This document shows, in pieces, positions 60,760 through 64,000 of a DNA stretch of 64,000 nt; position 1 is the stretch's first letter, and every line of letters begins with the position of its first letter. The position numbers and the translations under genes were made by a program. Where the stretch lies: contig RPFO01000156.1 in the NCBI GenBank assembly GCA_009746045.1, forward strand, positions 4,531,091-4,595,090, read 5' to 3'. Source of the stretch: Mesostigma viride (taxonomy: Eukaryota > Streptophyta > Mesostigmatophyceae > Mesostigmatales > Mesostigmataceae). Below the pieces are notes generated by a model, which made no database searches, was not told where the DNA came from, and saw only the letters and a program-made list of their open reading frames with translations.

Positions 60760-61196
60760 ACCCATCAACCGACCAACCACCCAACAACCGACCAATCACC
60801 CCACAGCCAACCAACCTACGACCCATCAACCGACCAACCACCCATCCACCGACCAACCACCCATCCACCGACCAACCACACATCAACCGACCAACCATCC
60901 ATCAGCCCACCAACCACCCATCCACCGACCAACCACACATCAACCGACCAACCATCCATCAGCCCACCAACCACCCATCCACCGACCAACCACCCATCAA
61001 CCGACCAACCATCCATCAGCCCACCAACCACCCATCCACCGACCAACCACCCATCAACCGACCAACCATCCATCAGCCCACCAACCACCCATCCACCGAC
61101 CAACCACCCATCAACCGACCAACCATCCATCAGCCCACCAACCACCCATCCACCGACCAGCCACCCATCAACCGACCAACCATCCATCAGCCCACA
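60760..61196. repeat. 57-bp minisatellite
   Basis: ATCAGCCCACCAACCACC starts at 60901, 60958, 61015, 61072 and 61129 (exact 57-bp period). It is preceded by shorter CCATC/CGACCAACC repeats. As 57 is a multiple of three and the unit lacks stops, long open frames (19-residue repeats) appear on both strands; they are treated as artefacts. Confidence 0.9.
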
Positions 61197-61578
61197 CCAC
61201 CCATCTGCTGCTCTAGACCCATTACTCGTTGTGATGTGAGCACAAGGGCAATATCTCAACGCATTTTCTTCTGCCTGCCCCGTCTCGCTGCCCATGGGGC
61301 CTGTAACTGCCTCCACAGGGTGGTCAGAATGGAACCCCCTTGCCCCCGCAACTGCCCGCGCCCAGACGGAAATCGCCCCCCCGACATTTACCACCCATGC
61401 CCTGAACTTGTCTCCCCCTCTACCGCTCATGAGCTGGCATCCCTTCCCCACCCCCACTGCCCATGCCCTGACCTTCCTGCTCCCCTTCCCGCCCCTGTGT
61501 GTTTTTGCCCTCTACATGCCCCCCTCGTGCACCCGGCCATTTCCACCTGGCGTGGCCACCCCCTCACCACCTGTCCAG

Positions 61579-64000
61579 GTGCTGGAGGAGCTGGCGGCGT
61601 GGGCGGACCAGGTTAGCGAGGAGTGCCTGGTGATGGACCAGCTGGAGGCGGCGCTGACGTCCAGGGACCCTGCCCGCCTTGCGGCAGCGATTGAAGCCAC
61701 CCGTACCAACCTGGTGGAGCCGATCCTCCGCCAGCGTGAAGCTTCTGCCGGCGGTGGTGGTGGTAGCGGCCATGGTGGCGGTGGCAGTAGTAGCCAACTG
61801 GGGGCCGGGGGTGGAATCTACCAAATGGGGGGTGGCAGCAATAGTGGCAGCATCAGCGGCGGCATCAGCGGCAATAGCCACTCGGGTTTTGGGGGCGCCG
61901 GGGATGGCCCTGGTGGCAGCAGTCATGGTGGCGGTGGCGGCGGCGATGGTGGCGGCAACTCTGCGCTAGGCCGGTCAATGTCGCAGGTGCTGCGAGCTAG
62001 CGCTCGTCACCCAGACCATGGGGTGGGCGTGCTGGCGCAGCGCGCGGAGGAGGCACTCGCAGAGGAGCGGATCTTGGTCGCCTGCCAGGGGGGTGAGTGG
62101 TGGGCCTGGGGACGGGGGGGGTGCCGCAGTAGTCAGGTCAGACCAGAGGGAATCGGGCAGTGGCGTGGGGGTGGGGGCGAGGCGCAGGGATGCTAGAACT
62201 ATGGAGGTTGACCATTGTATACCGAGGGGCCAACCTTGCAAAGCCCAGTGAGTGCATGGGCTGATGTGGGTTTAAAGAATGTTATGCACGCCTAGTGGTC
62301 CCAGCCCAGTTTGAACACCGCATTTCCTCCCTCTCTCTTGCTTGGACTGCAATGCAGAACAAGAAGAGGTGGCAGACCATTCTCCAGGCCCACACGCCAG
62401 CCCCTGTGGGCAAGCCCCCCCCCCTCCAGGCGAAAGGAGCACTTTGCTGAGTAGAGCAGTTTGGATTTTCTAGACTAGCTTAGCGTTAGCTTAGTTAGGT
62501 TTCGCGGCTTCGCTCACGTCCATCCATCCAGCAAGGGAATACGTGCTACATGATCTCCCCACGGAGTCATGTTATTATTTAATTTATTTTTAATTCAATC
62601 CACGCCACTAGATTCCCATGTTAGCCCGAGTCGCCATCTAGTGACTCGCGTTTGTGCTACGCTATAAAGCAAGCGATTCGAACTCGCTGAACTTTTGACA
62701 TGACAGCACTCGAACATCAAATGCTATCTGCAGTGCAAAGTATTAGATTCCATCTTGGGGCAGCGGGTGGGCTACCATCCGATGGCCGTAGCGTGGGTGT
62801 CTGTTGGGTGGTGGGTTACCATCCTTCTGGAGGGAGCCTGCGCCTCTCTTCCTGCCACGACTACTCATGGCCCCCACCCCAGATGTGCAAATTACATGTC
62901 CCTGCACAACCCCCCCCCCCCCCATGCGTAATACTCCTGTCCCCCCCCACTACATGTCCCCACACGCCACGTGTCCCTGCAGGATCTGTGTCGGAAATCA
63001 AGCGCGAGCTGCACCAGGCGTACCTGATCGGCTTAGGGCCAGGCAAGGACAACCGGTTCGTCCAAATGGCTGAGAAGGTGAGTGGGGTGCGATGTTAGTC
63101 TAAACAATGGTTGGGGTAACGCTTTCTGCCCTTGTTGGTGGCGAGTGGTTTTTCGATGGATGAGAAGGTGATGGGGGGAGGATGTTAGTCTAAGTAATGG
63201 CGGGAAGGTGGGGTAACTCTTTCTTCCCTTGTTGGTGGCGAGGGGGTAGCGATGGATGGGAATGTGGGGTAGGATGTGAGTGGCTGGGAAGGGGCGGGGT
63301 GGGGGTTGTGTGGGGCTTAGTGTAAAGAGTGGGTGGGAAAGTGCGGTAACTCTCGCTGTCCCTGTTTGTGGTGGCTGGACAGGTTCGGGGGGGGGGGGGG
63401 GGGGGGGGGGGGCGATGGGAGGGGCGGGAAGGTGCGGATAGTCCCTCTCCCCTTCTCTATGATGGAACGTTGCGTTGGCCGGGAACATGAATCGTGGATT
63501 TGAATGGTGGGAAAGGTGAGGAGAGAGGTGGCTGGGAAGAGGGGGAACGAAAGCAGAGACAGCAAGGCACGAGGTGGCTGGGAAGGTAAGAGGGGACTCT
63601 ATAAGGAATCCAACGGGTGAAGTGGCAGGCGGCTGAGACGACTACACTCATGTGGCTTGTACCGTGCAGCTTAACCTTTTTCTGGCATCCGGGGCAAGTG
63701 CCCTGCAGTGACCCCATCTTGCCCACATGCACATGATCCCCTGCTAGGGAAACTACCCAGTAAAACGCAGGATGCGGTCCTGTGGTTGCTCGTGCCTGCT
63801 GCTGCCACCCGCCCCCACCCACCCCCAAAAATAGATCCTCTCCCTCCACCAGCTGTCGCAGAACGTGAAAGCCGCCATCGCAGACCGCAGGGTGGATGCT
63901 GTCGCGTCCATGGTGCCCCTGGGCTCCCCCCTGCATGGGGGCAGCCGGCCCACTTCAGGCCACCACGGCGGGTACCCGGGCGGTTACGACGATGGGGATG
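61579..64000 (+). CDS. Unrecognised multi-exon gene, running off the right edge
   Basis: Three exons fit in phase: 61579-62092 (acceptor CTGTCCAG, donor CAGGGGG|GTGAGT), 62983-63077 (acceptor CCCTGCAG, donor GAGAAG|GTGAGT) and 63853 to beyond the edge (acceptor CTCCACCAG). Exon A encodes VLEELAAWADQVSEECLVMD, then QLEAALTSRDPARLAAAIEA, a Gly/Ser-rich linker of about 90 residues, and LAQRAEEALAEERILVAC. Exon B encodes SEIKRELHQAYLIGLGPGKD and FVQMAEK. Exon C encodes LSQNVKAAIADRRVDAVASM then a Gly/His/Pro-rich part. The L--AL---D---L--AI--A spacing is a helical repeat style seen in many algal proteins and gives no function. Start and end lie outside what can be seen; intron A contains a LINE-B insertion. 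Confidence 0.65.
62270..62590 (+). mobile_element. LINE-B 3' end inside an intron
   Basis: It encodes the LINE-B C-terminus (VVPAQFEHRISSLSLAWTAM and TPAPVGKPPP), then a 3' UTR with TTTCGCGGCTTCGCTCACG, the stem CTCC-CCAC-GGAG (62555-62566) and an A/T tail. It lies in the same direction as the host gene, between its exons A and B. Confidence 0.8.
63387..63412. repeat. Homopolymer G run
   Basis: 26 consecutive G in the intron between exons B and C. The neighbouring 63080-63600 repeats AAGGTG-GGGTA-like words. Confidence 0.85.

Noticed and set aside
60901-61196. CRISPR-like array of 57-bp units
   Set aside because: Units are contiguous with no unique spacers, there are no cas genes, and the context is eukaryotic; it is a minisatellite.

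Overview
This is eukaryotic nuclear DNA. The best fit is a green alga (Chlorophyta). Three GC-rich genes have GT-AG introns or organelle-targeting features: a TTC14-like S1/TPR gene on the minus strand, a gamma-carbonic-anhydrase-like (gamma-CAL) subunit of mitochondrial complex I on the plus strand, and an unrecognised multi-exon gene running off the right edge. Homopolymeric amino-acid runs, simple repeats inside exons and introns, and TGTAA motifs in 3' ends also fit green algae. No bacterial features, rRNA, tRNA or CRISPR arrays were seen.

Layout. 1-22.6 kb is a graveyard of nested retroelements. It holds APE-type LINE fragments (called LINE-A, -B and -C here), ORF1-only elements, a LINE with a restriction-like endonuclease, and long non-coding repeats (N elements). 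22.66-35.12 kb is one recently inserted Ty3/Gypsy chromovirus on the minus strand, with 700-bp LTRs and an ACCAG target duplication. It sits inside a LINE-A ORF2 and itself carries a 2.3-kb N element and a 106-bp LINE-A micro-insertion. 36.1-44.2 kb is the TTC14-like gene, followed by a roughly 1-kb shared 5' region and the gamma-CAL gene at 45.26-46.03 kb. 47.7-58.5 kb is repetitive again: LINE-A inside LINE-B, a TIR (hAT-like) element carrying an ORF1-only element, a piggyBac transposase remnant, a short TIR element with hairpin ends and another N copy. 60.7-64 kb holds a 57-bp minisatellite and at least three exons of the right-edge gene.

Most interesting system. At least three families with different bodies end in the same RNA-like 3' signature: a small stem CTCC/GGAG with a CAAC-like loop, followed after about 10-20 nt by a (TAAT)n tail. 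About nineteen copies occur here, with pair-preserving changes in the outer base pair. Some of these families have an ORF2 with endonuclease and reverse transcriptase. Another family is an ORF1-only retroelement: a 5' UTR with a conserved CGTCTT/AAGACG hairpin, an ORF1 ending in a DDDLT...RR(D/E)LWP domain, then directly the 3' UTR with no ORF2. Several insertions are cleanly bounded by 8-11 bp target duplications. I infer that an ORF2 enzyme recognises the shared 3' stem-loop and mobilises the ORF1-only elements in trans.

Limits. Everything was read by eye. Element ends without a target duplication are approximate, family names such as LINE-A and N are local labels, and no database comparison was possible.
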